Positions 1-6,478 of a DNA stretch of 9,567 bases are shown one piece after another. Under the pieces are notes generated by a model. That model searched no databases and had not been told where the DNA came from. It saw only the letters and a list, made by a program, of their open reading frames with translations. Where the stretch lies: assembly GCA_017860555.1 (NCBI GenBank), contig JAGDMJ010000094.1, forward strand, positions 1 through 9,567. The letters run 5' to 3'. The position numbers and the translations under genes are program-made. How positions within the stretch are numbered: position 1 is the stretch's first letter; the number at the start of each line of letters is the position of its first letter. The stretch comes from Bacteroidota bacterium. GTDB lineage: Bacteria > Bacteroidota > Ignavibacteria > UBA10030 > UBA6906.

Positions 1-2
1 GG

Positions 3-2216
3 ATCCTCCCGACAATATTGAACCAGGCCGGGGTGAAATTCCTCCACCTGGGATGCAATGCGGCCTCCCGTTCCCCCGAGGTGCCGCTCCTGTTCTGGTG
101 GGAGGGACCTGACAGTTCCCGATTGATGACGCTCTACTGGGGTGGGTACTACGGGACCGATCTGATACCACCGGATGGGTGGCCGTTCAAGTCCTGGTTG
201 GCCATTATTCACACGAATGATAACCAGGGTGCCCCGCCTCTGGATGACATCAAAGAGACGCTCCACAAAGCGCATCAGCTGGCACCCAATGCGCGCATCA
301 GGGTTGGGCGTATGTCCGATTTCTATAACGCCATCATGAAGGAAAAGCCCGAGTTGCCTGTTATCCGGGGGGATATGCCGGATACCTGGATCCATGGCTA
401 CCTCTCCATGCCGAAAGTCTTCGCGCAATACTGCCGTACGCTGCAGGACCTGAACGTCGTTGAGTCGGCATCGACCCTGAACGATCTCCTCTCCGGAAGA
501 AGGCCCGTTGCCGATCCCGCCATTGACCCGGCATACGAAGACCTGCTGCTCTTTGCCGAACACACGTTCGGCATGGCCATGAGCCACGGGCATTCGGGGA
601 TCTGGCGGTACGATGACGACTTCCGCCTGCACCGCGCGCGTGGTGAATATGATCTGATCGAGCACTCGTGGCAGGAGAAGGGAGATCATGTGTTTCAGGC
701 GGCCCGGGTAACTGTGCCCGCGCTTCAGAAGCAGCTCGCGTCGCTCGCGGCAAATGTGAAAGTGGAAGGGAAGAGGATTGTGGTCTACAATCCGCTTCCG
801 TATTCCCGGTCGGGGATCGTCGAATTGCGTTCGCATTCGGGTTCCGGGATCCTGGCTCTCAAGGATGCCGCAACCGGTGCGCCTGTCGTCCTGGAAAACA
901 AAGACAATGTCTATCGCTTTGAAACCCATGACGTGCCGGGCATGGGATACCGAACCTACGTGCCGGCGGATGTGCCTCGGGCCGGCAAGCCATCCGTTGT
1001 TGCACTAGATTCGGGCAAGGGGACGCTCGAGAACGAGTTTCTGCTCGTGACGCTGGACGGGGCGACGGGCAGGCTGATATCCATCAAAGACAAGTCAACC
1101 AGACGCGAGATGATCGCCGGTGTATCCAGGAACCACCCTGGAACCTCGTTCAACGCGCCGGAGAGCGCGTGGCCCTTTGGCGGGTACGTGTATCAGAAGT
1201 TCGACAAGAAACAGGTAGACGCCTACGCGAAGGCCTACATCAAAGGAGGGTGGGACTGGGCGCCCGCGGAGCTTGGGCGGCCCAATCTGGACGGTCGTCC
1301 CGGATACACGGCCTCCGGATCAGACCCCGTTCTCCGGTGGGAAGCTTCAGGAAACCGTGTTGAGGCGGTTGTCCTCTTCGGAGCATCGGAGAGAATTCCG
1401 CATTCGTATACGCTCATCTATACGTTGCAGGCCGGGAGCCCCGCCCTGGGAATCACCGTTAGCATCCAGTCCAAGCAGGCAGATCCGTGGCCGGAGGCAG
1501 GGTGGATCGCGTTCCCCTTTGACATCGACAATCCCGAGTTTCGTGTCGGCAGGCTAGGCGGCATCGCTGATCCCGCGAAGGATTTCGTGAAGGGGAGCAA
1601 CCTTGACTATTATATTGCGCGTCACGGTGTTGCAGTCTATAATAAGAGTGGCGCCGGTTTTGCCGTAGCCTCGCCGGACGCGCCCGCGGTGAGCCTCGAC
1701 CGTCCCGGGCTCTGGACCTGGACGGGAGATTTCATCCCTCGCCGTGCCAACGTGTTCTTCAATCTGTTCAACAACCAGTGGAGCACGAATTTTACGGAGT
1801 GGATTGAAGGATCCTGGTCAGCTCACTTTTTTGTCTGGCCGTTCGAGAAGTACGAGCCGGCAGCAAGCCTGGTTGTTCCGGCGGAGGATCTCATGACGCC
1901 CATGTATGCAACGATGGCTTCGGGTCCTGCGGGGACTCGTGCGCTCGTGCATGCGGGAGTGGAGGTTTCCGAAAAGAATGTGGCGGTGACGGCATTCGGG
2001 TCGGCTGAACACGGGAAAGGAGTTCTCTTGAGGGTCTGGGAAACGGCTGGTCGCACAGTGAAATGCAGGATCACGCTACCCAAAGGGAGCACGTTCCGCC
2101 GCGCGACACCCGTAGATCTGCGTGGGCGGAAAACAGGGAGTGCGATCGCGGTTGCGAATAGCCAGTTTTCGATCGTGTGCGGGGCGAACAAGCCGGTGAC
2201 CTTGCTGCTCCGGTAA
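3..2216 (+). CDS. GH38-like glycoside hydrolase (DUF5054-type), 5' truncated by window edge
   Basis: About 737 residues are visible; the reading frame is open to the first base, so the true start lies upstream and the first ATG/TTG codons seen here are internal. The protein resembles alpha-mannosidase-like GH38 enzymes, which cleave alpha-mannosides or related polysaccharides by a retaining mechanism. Supporting segments in order are: the end of the catalytic barrel, with PLLFWWEGPD and IHTNDNQG near residues 30-77; a helical region with FAEHTFGMAMSH near 184-195; a beta-sandwich segment (ENEFLLVTLDGATGRL, then IKDK) near 345-365, typical of the GH38 C-terminal domain; and FNLFNNQWSTNF near 587-598, typical of the DUF5054-type branch. 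The catalytic nucleophile region lies before the window, so activity and signal peptide cannot be judged. The gene converges on the 2372-3871 gene. Family assignment is good; substrate is unknown. Confidence 0.75.
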   Translation: MLPTILNQAGVKFLHLGCNAASRSPEVPLLFWWEGPDSSRLMTLYWGGYYGTDLIPPDGWPFKSWLAIIHTNDNQGAPPLDDIKETLHKAHQLAPNARIRVGRMSDFYNAIMKEKPELPVIRGDMPDTWIHGYLSMPKVFAQYCRTLQDLNVVESASTLNDLLSGRRPVADPAIDPAYEDLLLFAEHTFGMAMSHGHSGIWRYDDDFRLHRARGEYDLIEHSWQEKGDHVFQAARVTVPALQKQLASLAANVKVEGKRIVVYNPLPYSRSGIVELRSHSGSGILALKDAATGAPVVLENKDNVYRFETHDVPGMGYRTYVPADVPRAGKPSVVALDSGKGTLENEFLLVTLDGATGRLISIKDKSTRREMIAGVSRNHPGTSFNAPESAWPFGGYVYQKFDKKQVDAYAKAYIKGGWDWAPAELGRPNLDGRPGYTASGSDPVLRWEASGNRVEAVVLFGASERIPHSYTLIYTLQAGSPALGITVSIQSKQADPWPEAGWIAFPFDIDNPEFRVGRLGGIADPAKDFVKGSNLDYYIARHGVAVYNKSGAGFAVASPDAPAVSLDRPGLWTWTGDFIPRRANVFFNLFNNQWSTNFTEWIEGSWSAHFFVWPFEKYEPAASLVVPAEDLMTPMYATMASGPAGTRALVHAGVEVSEKNVAVTAFGSAEHGKGVLLRVWETAGRTVKCRITLPKGSTFRRATPVDLRGRKTGSAIAVANSQFSIVCGANKPVTLLLR

Positions 2217-2223
2217 AAAGATT

Positions 2224-2286
2224 GCCACAGATGAACACAGCTGTTGAATGCGCAAAAATTGAATCCTTGTCCGTGTTCATTCTGCG
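2224..2286. repeat. Imperfect inverted repeat, CCACAGATGAACACAG type
   Basis: The left arm (2226-2240) and right arm (2271-2286) are imperfect reverse complements. They share a perfect 8-bp core, ATGAACAC at 2231-2238 and GTGTTCAT at 2273-2280, extended outwards by CAG/CTG with one bulged base. The loop is about 34 bases. The element sits eight bases after the glycoside hydrolase stop codon, between two convergent genes. From memory, short intergenic repeats of this wording occur in many environmental bacterial genomes; that cannot be checked here. It may act as a transcript-end hairpin or be a dispersed repeat copy. Confidence 0.55.
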
Positions 2287-2310
2287 TAGATGAATTCCTA
2301 TGAGCGGTGC

Positions 2311-2371
2311 TAGTTGCTGGCAGTTGGTCCGTATTCATCATTTCTAACTACCAGCAACTAACAACCAACTA
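2311..2371. repeat. Inverted repeat TAGTTGCTGG / CCAGCAACTA between convergent genes
   Basis: There is a perfect 10-bp inverted repeat: TAGTTGCTGG at 2311-2320 and CCAGCAACTA at 2351-2360, with a 30-base loop. A second, mutually exclusive 7-bp pairing exists between AGTTGGT (2322-2328) and ACCAACT (2364-2370). The right arm is self-similar (repeats of CAACTA/CCAACTA) and abuts the last base before the minus-strand stop codon at 2372-2374. The location, reading into both stop codons from opposite sides, suits a bidirectional terminator. There is no strong T-tract, so a repeat-element origin is as likely. Confidence 0.55.
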
Positions 2372-3871
2372 CTATTTGCCAGCTATTACTCGCGGCTCTT
2401 TGCCTCTAAACTCGTCCATCGTTCTGCCTGCATCCGCAAACACGAATGTGGGATCACACACCGTATAACGAACACCCTCCACTCGCACCGCGTCGCCTCC
2501 CGCGTCCGTGCTGAACTTCACTCCCGTCGCCATGTGCCCGGGATAATTCAAACCAACCACGGGGAGGCCGGTCAGACTCTTCACCAGGAAACTGAAGAGC
2601 ACGGCTCGGTCCTCACAGTCCGATGCGTCATACACCAATGTCTCATCCACAAACAGAGGCTTCTCTCTGCCGAAGTTCTCCTGGTCGGTCTTGTACTTGA
2701 ACGCCGTCTGCACGAAGCGCAAAAGAATGTTTACCGCCTCCACCTCCGACTTCCCCTTGACCAGCGGCGTAAGTCCCTCTACCAGGTCATGCGCAGTTGC
2801 TGCCGAAACAGGTGCGTTGAAGTACACATCGAAAGGCGTCTGCGGATATTGCCGGAGAAAGTCGGCCAGGTTCTGGTCCACCGTGACGGAGATCGACCGG
2901 ATCTCCTGCTCGAACGTGAACCGGATCTTTCTGGGGACCGGCCTGCTCCCCAGGCGCGGGAGCGTCTTCAGCGAGAAATCAAAGAGCTTTGAAGCACCGG
3001 GATAGGTCCCTTCATAGGTGCTGACCGATCCGGGAAGTTGGCCAGGGTCTGTTGCCAGGTTCAGCGCGTAGTAGCGATGCGAAGACCCGGTGAAAGAAAA
3101 ATACGGCAGGCCGAAGAGCGATGTTGTTGCAGGAATGAGCAGATAGGCTCTTCCCCCGTTGAATCCGACCCGGGCGTCGTACCCGGACTTCATGAGCAGG
3201 TACCAGGTGAGCAGCACCGATTCATTTTCCTTTTTCGGAAAAAGCTCATCGGCGGCTCTCTTGAGCAGCAGACAGTATCCCCAGTCGTTCAGCCGCATCT
3301 CCTTCTTCCACCAGAGCGATTGCTCGACCAGCACCTCGTTGTGCGAATCATTGAGGCTCTTCCAGAAATCATGGATCGACTGTTCCGAGAGGGGTGTGCC
3401 GAGCTTCGCCTTGAGCGGGGCATGCCGCATTTCGATAGCAATACCGAAGAAGCTCAACCTGGCAGTGGAGGTGAACTTCTCCGCTTGCGGTTGAGCCGGT
3501 GGTGTTGGAACGGGAGGTTTTGTGCTGACAGGGGGAACCGGTTTCGGGACGATCACCGGTTTGCCGCTCACCTTTGGTTCGGCCGGCGGAGGCCCTTTTC
3601 GGAATGCCGGAGCGACGTCCGGCTTGGGCTTCGCATAAAGCGGCTTCGCCGGCTCCAGGTCCGTCAGTTTCCATTCCTTCTTCAGAAACTCAAGAAACTC
3701 CTTGTCCTGTTGTTCCTCAAAGTCTCCATATTCGAGCTCCTGCTTCTTGAGCCATTCCTGATATTCATCATCCTGGGCCGAGAGGCGATTGGACGAGGGA
3801 AGGAGTAACAGCAGACAGACAAACAGCAGTAAACTATAAAGAGGCGAACGAAGGCGGCGTGTTGGTTTCAT
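2372..3871 (-). CDS. Exported transglutaminase-like protein with Pro/Lys linker
   Basis: The 499-residue protein starts at the ATG at 3871. AGGG lies 8 bases upstream, whereas the alternative GTG at 3880 has its only AGG directly adjacent, so 3871 is preferred. A hydrophobic signal sequence covers roughly residues 10-33 (LLLFVCLLLLLPSS, possible cleavage after LSA). A Glu/Lys-rich, probably coiled stretch follows (about 34-75), then a Pro/Lys-rich flexible linker (about 76-135), then a globular domain. A transglutaminase-like catalytic triad is readable: Cys419 in DCEDRA, His446 in PGHMATG and Asp473 in CDPTF. Family members act as cysteine proteases, peptidases or cross-linking enzymes; the substrate cannot be inferred. 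The linker suggests the domain is held away from a membrane or wall after export. No lipobox is evident. The gene stands alone on its strand with its own promoter at 3920-3948. Confidence 0.75.
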   Translation of the reverse strand: MKPTRRLRSPLYSLLLFVCLLLLLPSSNRLSAQDDEYQEWLKKQELEYGDFEEQQDKEFLEFLKKEWKLTDLEPAKPLYAKPKPDVAPAFRKGPPPAEPKVSGKPVIVPKPVPPVSTKPPVPTPPAQPQAEKFTSTARLSFFGIAIEMRHAPLKAKLGTPLSEQSIHDFWKSLNDSHNEVLVEQSLWWKKEMRLNDWGYCLLLKRAADELFPKKENESVLLTWYLLMKSGYDARVGFNGGRAYLLIPATTSLFGLPYFSFTGSSHRYYALNLATDPGQLPGSVSTYEGTYPGASKLFDFSLKTLPRLGSRPVPRKIRFTFEQEIRSISVTVDQNLADFLRQYPQTPFDVYFNAPVSAATAHDLVEGLTPLVKGKSEVEAVNILLRFVQTAFKYKTDQENFGREKPLFVDETLVYDASDCEDRAVLFSFLVKSLTGLPVVGLNYPGHMATGVKFSTDAGGDAVRVEGVRYTVCDPTFVFADAGRTMDEFRGKEPRVIAGK

Positions 3872-3919
3872 CACGGGCACCCTGGTTGTCGAGGTGAAAG
3901 AGAGGAATGTTTGGGGGCT

Positions 3920-3948
3920 ATGTTACGCTATGCATTGTGGAATGTCAA
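3920..3948 (-). promoter_or_regulatory. Sigma-70-type promoter of the minus-strand transglutaminase-like gene
   Basis: Read on the minus strand, TTGACA (3948-3943) is followed by a 17-base spacer and TAACAT (3925-3920). The -35 hexamer is a perfect consensus, and the spacing is ideal. The predicted start of transcription near 3912 gives a leader of about 40 bases before the ATG at 3871. A 10-bp-spaced direct repeat GCTATG (3917-3922 and 3927-3932 on the plus strand) overlaps the -10 region and could be a one-helical-turn protein site, though it may be chance. Confidence 0.7.
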
Positions 3949-4220
3949 GCGAAACATCGGCATACTCCCGCAATCCAATGCTCCGTCCCCCGCCCTTCCA
4001 GCCACGGCAACACACGATCTTCTAAGGGGAACACGTCAGAGCTCAGACGTCAGACCTCAAACATCTCTTCATATGGAATGCGGGAAAAGATTTCGTTGTA
4101 ATCACTTGAATTTTCCCAAAAATCGCCAGTTTTGACGCAAGCAAATTGTTTATTGCGGAACCATTGAGACATTCCCCCCGTTGAATGATTCATTTAGCGC
4201 TGTTCTCCGGGGAGGGATGA
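3949..4220. other. Divergent intergenic region, mostly unassigned
   Basis: This is the rest of the roughly 350-base spacer between the divergent genes starting at 3871 and 4221. No convincing gene is present. It holds the 2 x 14 bp tandem repeat at 4033-4060, a 7-bp inverted repeat GGGAAAA (4082-4088) / TTTTCCC (4111-4117), and an 11-bp odd palindrome TGAATGATTCA at 4182-4192. TTGACG at 4132-4137 could be a -35 element for the 4221 gene, but no good -10 is found at 16-18 bases. The strong SD GGGGAGGG ends at 4216, just before the ATG at 4221. Confidence 0.4.
4033..4060. repeat. Tandem 14-bp repeat, ACGTCAGA type, two copies
   Basis: ACGTCAGAGCTCAG (4033-4046) is directly followed by ACGTCAGACCTCAA (4047-4060), identical at 12 of 14 positions. 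Each copy begins with ACGTCAGA and carries a CTCA near its end. It lies in a non-coding divergent spacer. I have a general recollection of GACGTCAGACCTC-like intergenic arrays in related genomes, which cannot be verified here. Two units are too few and too short for a CRISPR. Confidence 0.6.
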
Positions 4221-6344
4221 ATGAAGCGGCTCTTTGCAGTTTTCTGTTTGAATCTGGGCCTGATTGGTGACGTTACAGGACAGTCATGGAGTGTGGTCGC
4301 CGACTACCGGCCGGAGGTGCTTAGAGACGTTGCCTTCGCCAATGCATCGGTCGGTATCGCGGTAGGGAATCAAGGTCTTGTATTCAGAACGGTGAACGGC
4401 GGGACGTCCTGGTCGTTTCATGACCTTGGCACCACAGAGATGTTGAGAAGCGCGTACTTTGCCGATGCCAATCGCGGCTTCATCCTGGGCTCGTCGATCT
4501 ATCATACGACGAATGCCGGAGCCAGCTGGGTGAAGTCGGCAGGACCCGGAGAGCCGATGGAGGGGATGTACTTCGTCGACAATCAGCGAGGGACCATCGT
4601 CGGGGCCAATGGCAGCATCTACCGGACCACCAACGGCGGAAGTGACTGGACTACACAGGTGAGCAATGTTACGAACAGGCTGCGGAGCGTTTGGTTTACG
4701 TCAGAGGACAACGGGATCATCGTTGGCGAAGCAGGCATTATCCTTCGAACGACCAACGGCGGTTCGTCATGGACGCGGCATCTCTCGGGAACACTGCAAG
4801 ACCTCAACTCGATCTCCTTCCTGAACAATACAATAGGTTTCATCTCCGGCGGTAATGGGACGATCCTGCGCACCACTGACGGGGGGCTGAACTGGCTGCC
4901 GGCGGTCGTCGAGTCTTCCATTGTCTCTTTGCTGAAGATAAGAATGCTCGATGCGTCGAATGGCTTTGCCTTTGGCAACAGCGGGAATTTCAACATCCCC
5001 GTCGACTTTTTGCGGACGTCGGATGGTGGGCTGACATGGAGCCGGGGGAGCTACGGGACAACCAGGGCGGTTCAATTCTTCGGAATGTCGGTTGTCGATC
5101 CGAAGCGGGTTGTTATCGTCGGCAATTCGGGCACTGTGCTGCGGACCTCGGATGGGGGAAGCACCTGGTCGAATCAGGAGCTCTTGCCGCAGCCTGATCT
5201 TTTCGGTGTCACGGCGCCATTCAGCGGAGTGCTGTCGGGGGCATTGAACGTGGCAGGCTCCGAAGGCTTCTCATTTGAATCCTCAGGAGGTGTCGCCTGG
5301 GGAATGAACCGTCTCATAAGTCAGACCCTCCGCGCGGTCCATGGGGCCGGCGTCAGCCTCAGCGCGCACACATCGATCATGGTGGGCGACCAGGGCACGG
5401 TCGTGGTCTCACATGTCAATCAAAGCATCGGGTCCCGCACCTCGACGCGGCTCAATGAGGATCTCACATTCAACGGCGTGCACATGGTGGACCGGGATAC
5501 CGCGTACATCGTGGCCGATTCGGGATACATTTATAAGAGCACCAACCGGGGATCGACCTGGACGCAGGGCTCCTCCGGTGCCCTCGTACGACTGAATGCG
5601 ATTGACTTTGCCGACGCAATGAACGGATTCGCGGTGGGCGAAGTAGGGAGGATCCGCAGGACCACGAATTTCGGCCGGAGCTGGATCGGATCCAGCTCTG
5701 TTACCTCCGCGCGCTTGAACGCGATCTGCTTTGCATCCCCCGCCATTGGAGTGATCGTAGGGGACCGTGGAACCATCCTGCATACCTCCAACGGCGGAAA
5801 TAACTGGCTGCTCAAGACAAGTCCGGTCGGCGCCGAACTCCGTTCCGTGAGTTTTGTGAACTCCGCGAGAGGGCTTGCGGTGGGAGACAGCGGGAAGATC
5901 ATTGGCACCAATGACGGCGGGCTCACCTGGCAGGTCCAGCCAAGCCCGGTTCTTACGACACTCCGGGGCATAGCCTTCCTGAACGAAACGACTGCTGTGG
6001 CCGTAGGCGACCAGAGGACGATCGTCCGGACCACTATGGGAGTGACTTCCGTGTCGGAACTGGTGAGCGGAGAAGTCCCTTCCGGGTATGGATTGGGGCA
6101 GAATTATCCGAACCCGTTTAATCCAAAAACAGTTCTTGGCAGTTGGTTGCCGGTTGCTGGTCATGTAAAGCTGGTGGTGTATGACCTGCTGGGTAGGGAG
6201 GTGGCGGTGATGGTCAATGAGAGAAGAGCAGCCGGGAGATATCAAGATACGTTTGATGCGGGCGGGTTGGCGAGTGGTGTATATATTTGCCGGATGACCG
6301 CCGGAAGTTTCTCTCAGAGTCGCAAGCTGACCTTGATGAAGTAG
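4221..6344 (+). CDS. Secreted Ycf48/BNR-repeat double beta-propeller with T9SS sorting tail
   Basis: 707 residues; ATG at 4221 with SD GGGGAGGG ending four bases upstream. A signal peptide covers residues 1-20 (cleavage near TG-QSW). Fourteen units of the form VGxxGxIxRTTNGGxSW repeat about every 41 residues, near 45, 86, 124, 165, 206, 249, 297, 337, 385, 428, 469, 510, 550 and 592. Units 8 and 9 are degenerate and unit 6 has a short insertion. These are Ycf48/photosystem II stability factor-like (BNR-related) blades; in Ycf48 seven blades make a propeller. Residues 621-707 form a T9SS type A sorting domain: GLGQNYPNPFNP, VYDLLGREV, LASGVY, ending LTLMK. The protein is therefore expected to cross the outer membrane and be released or surface-attached. 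Binding partner or enzymatic role is unknown; no photosynthesis link is implied. The last 87 codons have different codon usage from the body. Confidence 0.88.
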   Translation: MKRLFAVFCLNLGLIGDVTGQSWSVVADYRPEVLRDVAFANASVGIAVGNQGLVFRTVNGGTSWSFHDLGTTEMLRSAYFADANRGFILGSSIYHTTNAGASWVKSAGPGEPMEGMYFVDNQRGTIVGANGSIYRTTNGGSDWTTQVSNVTNRLRSVWFTSEDNGIIVGEAGIILRTTNGGSSWTRHLSGTLQDLNSISFLNNTIGFISGGNGTILRTTDGGLNWLPAVVESSIVSLLKIRMLDASNGFAFGNSGNFNIPVDFLRTSDGGLTWSRGSYGTTRAVQFFGMSVVDPKRVVIVGNSGTVLRTSDGGSTWSNQELLPQPDLFGVTAPFSGVLSGALNVAGSEGFSFESSGGVAWGMNRLISQTLRAVHGAGVSLSAHTSIMVGDQGTVVVSHVNQSIGSRTSTRLNEDLTFNGVHMVDRDTAYIVADSGYIYKSTNRGSTWTQGSSGALVRLNAIDFADAMNGFAVGEVGRIRRTTNFGRSWIGSSSVTSARLNAICFASPAIGVIVGDRGTILHTSNGGNNWLLKTSPVGAELRSVSFVNSARGLAVGDSGKIIGTNDGGLTWQVQPSPVLTTLRGIAFLNETTAVAVGDQRTIVRTTMGVTSVSELVSGEVPSGYGLGQNYPNPFNPKTVLGSWLPVAGHVKLVVYDLLGREVAVMVNERRAAGRYQDTFDAGGLASGVYICRMTAGSFSQSRKLTLMK

Positions 6345-6402
6345 CCCCTCTTTCCACATTTCTTTTTCAGATTTTCTTCGTACCTTCGTTCAACCCCAGA
6401 AC

Positions 6403-6426
6403 ATCCGTTTCCACCATGAAACGGAT
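6403..6426 (+). promoter_or_regulatory. Perfect 9-bp hairpin in the leader of the membrane transglutaminase-like gene
   Basis: ATCCGTTTC (6403-6411) and GAAACGGAT (6418-6426) are exact reverse complements separated by CACCAT. In RNA this gives a stable stem with a six-base loop. The loop and stem contain the ATG at 6416-6418 of the small leader ORF, so folding would hide that start codon. No T-tract follows, so it is not a simple intrinsic terminator. Its role is unknown; leader regulation or a DNA-binding site are both possible. Confidence 0.5.
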
Positions 6427-6478
6427 CGTCCTTTGCACTGGTCAGGTGACCAGAATCCATACATCCTCATTCCCATGA
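6416..6478 (+). CDS. Possible 20-codon leader peptide overlapping the downstream start
   Basis: ATG at 6416 opens a 20-codon frame (MKRIVLCTGQ...) whose TGA at 6476-6478 overlaps the ATG at 6475 of the next gene as ATGA, the usual geometry for translational coupling. The downstream gene has no recognisable SD of its own, which would fit coupling. Against it, the small frame also lacks a good SD, its start codon is buried in a 9-bp hairpin, and the peptide has no family resemblance. It could be a chance frame. Confidence 0.25.
   Translation: MKRIVLCTGQVTRIHTSSFP
6438..6453. promoter_or_regulatory. 16-bp palindrome CTGGTCAGGTGACCAG, candidate operator
   Basis: CTGGTCA (6438-6444) and TGACCAG (6447-6453) are exact reverse complements around a two-base centre. 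The short centre favours a site for a dimeric DNA-binding protein over an RNA hairpin. It lies 22 bases before the start codon at 6475. The TGGT/ACCA ends recall GntR/FadR-type sites, but the inner spacing is six bases rather than the three usual there, so no regulator is assigned. Confidence 0.4.

Noticed and set aside
1..6. GGATCC at the very start, as if the window began at a BamHI cloning junction
   Set aside because: The same hexamer occurs several more times inside the window (for example near 388, 848, 1809 and 5645), so its presence at the edge is not evidence of a cloning boundary.
1823..2341. Minus-strand ORF of 172 codons overlapping the glycoside hydrolase end
   Set aside because: It overlaps well-supported coding sequence and runs through both intergenic repeats; no family resemblance.
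3038..3808. Plus-strand ORF of 256 codons opposite the exported transglutaminase-like gene
   Set aside because: Antisense shadow; its composition is dominated by Arg and Leu from complementing the real gene, and no RBS or promoter supports it.
4033..4060. CRISPR-like array
   Set aside because: Only two contiguous 14-bp units with no spacers and no cas genes nearby.
4082..4117. GGGAAAA / TTTTCCC inverted repeat as a terminator or regulatory hairpin
   Set aside because: Only seven pairs with a 22-base loop, partly A/T, and not located after a gene end; a chance match is plausible.
5409..6359. Long minus-strand ORF of 316 codons opposite the propeller gene
   Set aside because: It is the antisense of a repeat-rich, high-GC coding region; it shows no domain, signal or repeat logic of its own, and the plus strand clearly encodes the Ycf48-type units and T9SS tail.
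6381..6388. TACCTTCG as a Bacteroidetes-type -7 element for the 6475 gene
   Set aside because: It resembles TAnnTTTG, but no -33 partner is present at a suitable distance, and the other promoters here follow the TTGAC/TATAAT pattern.
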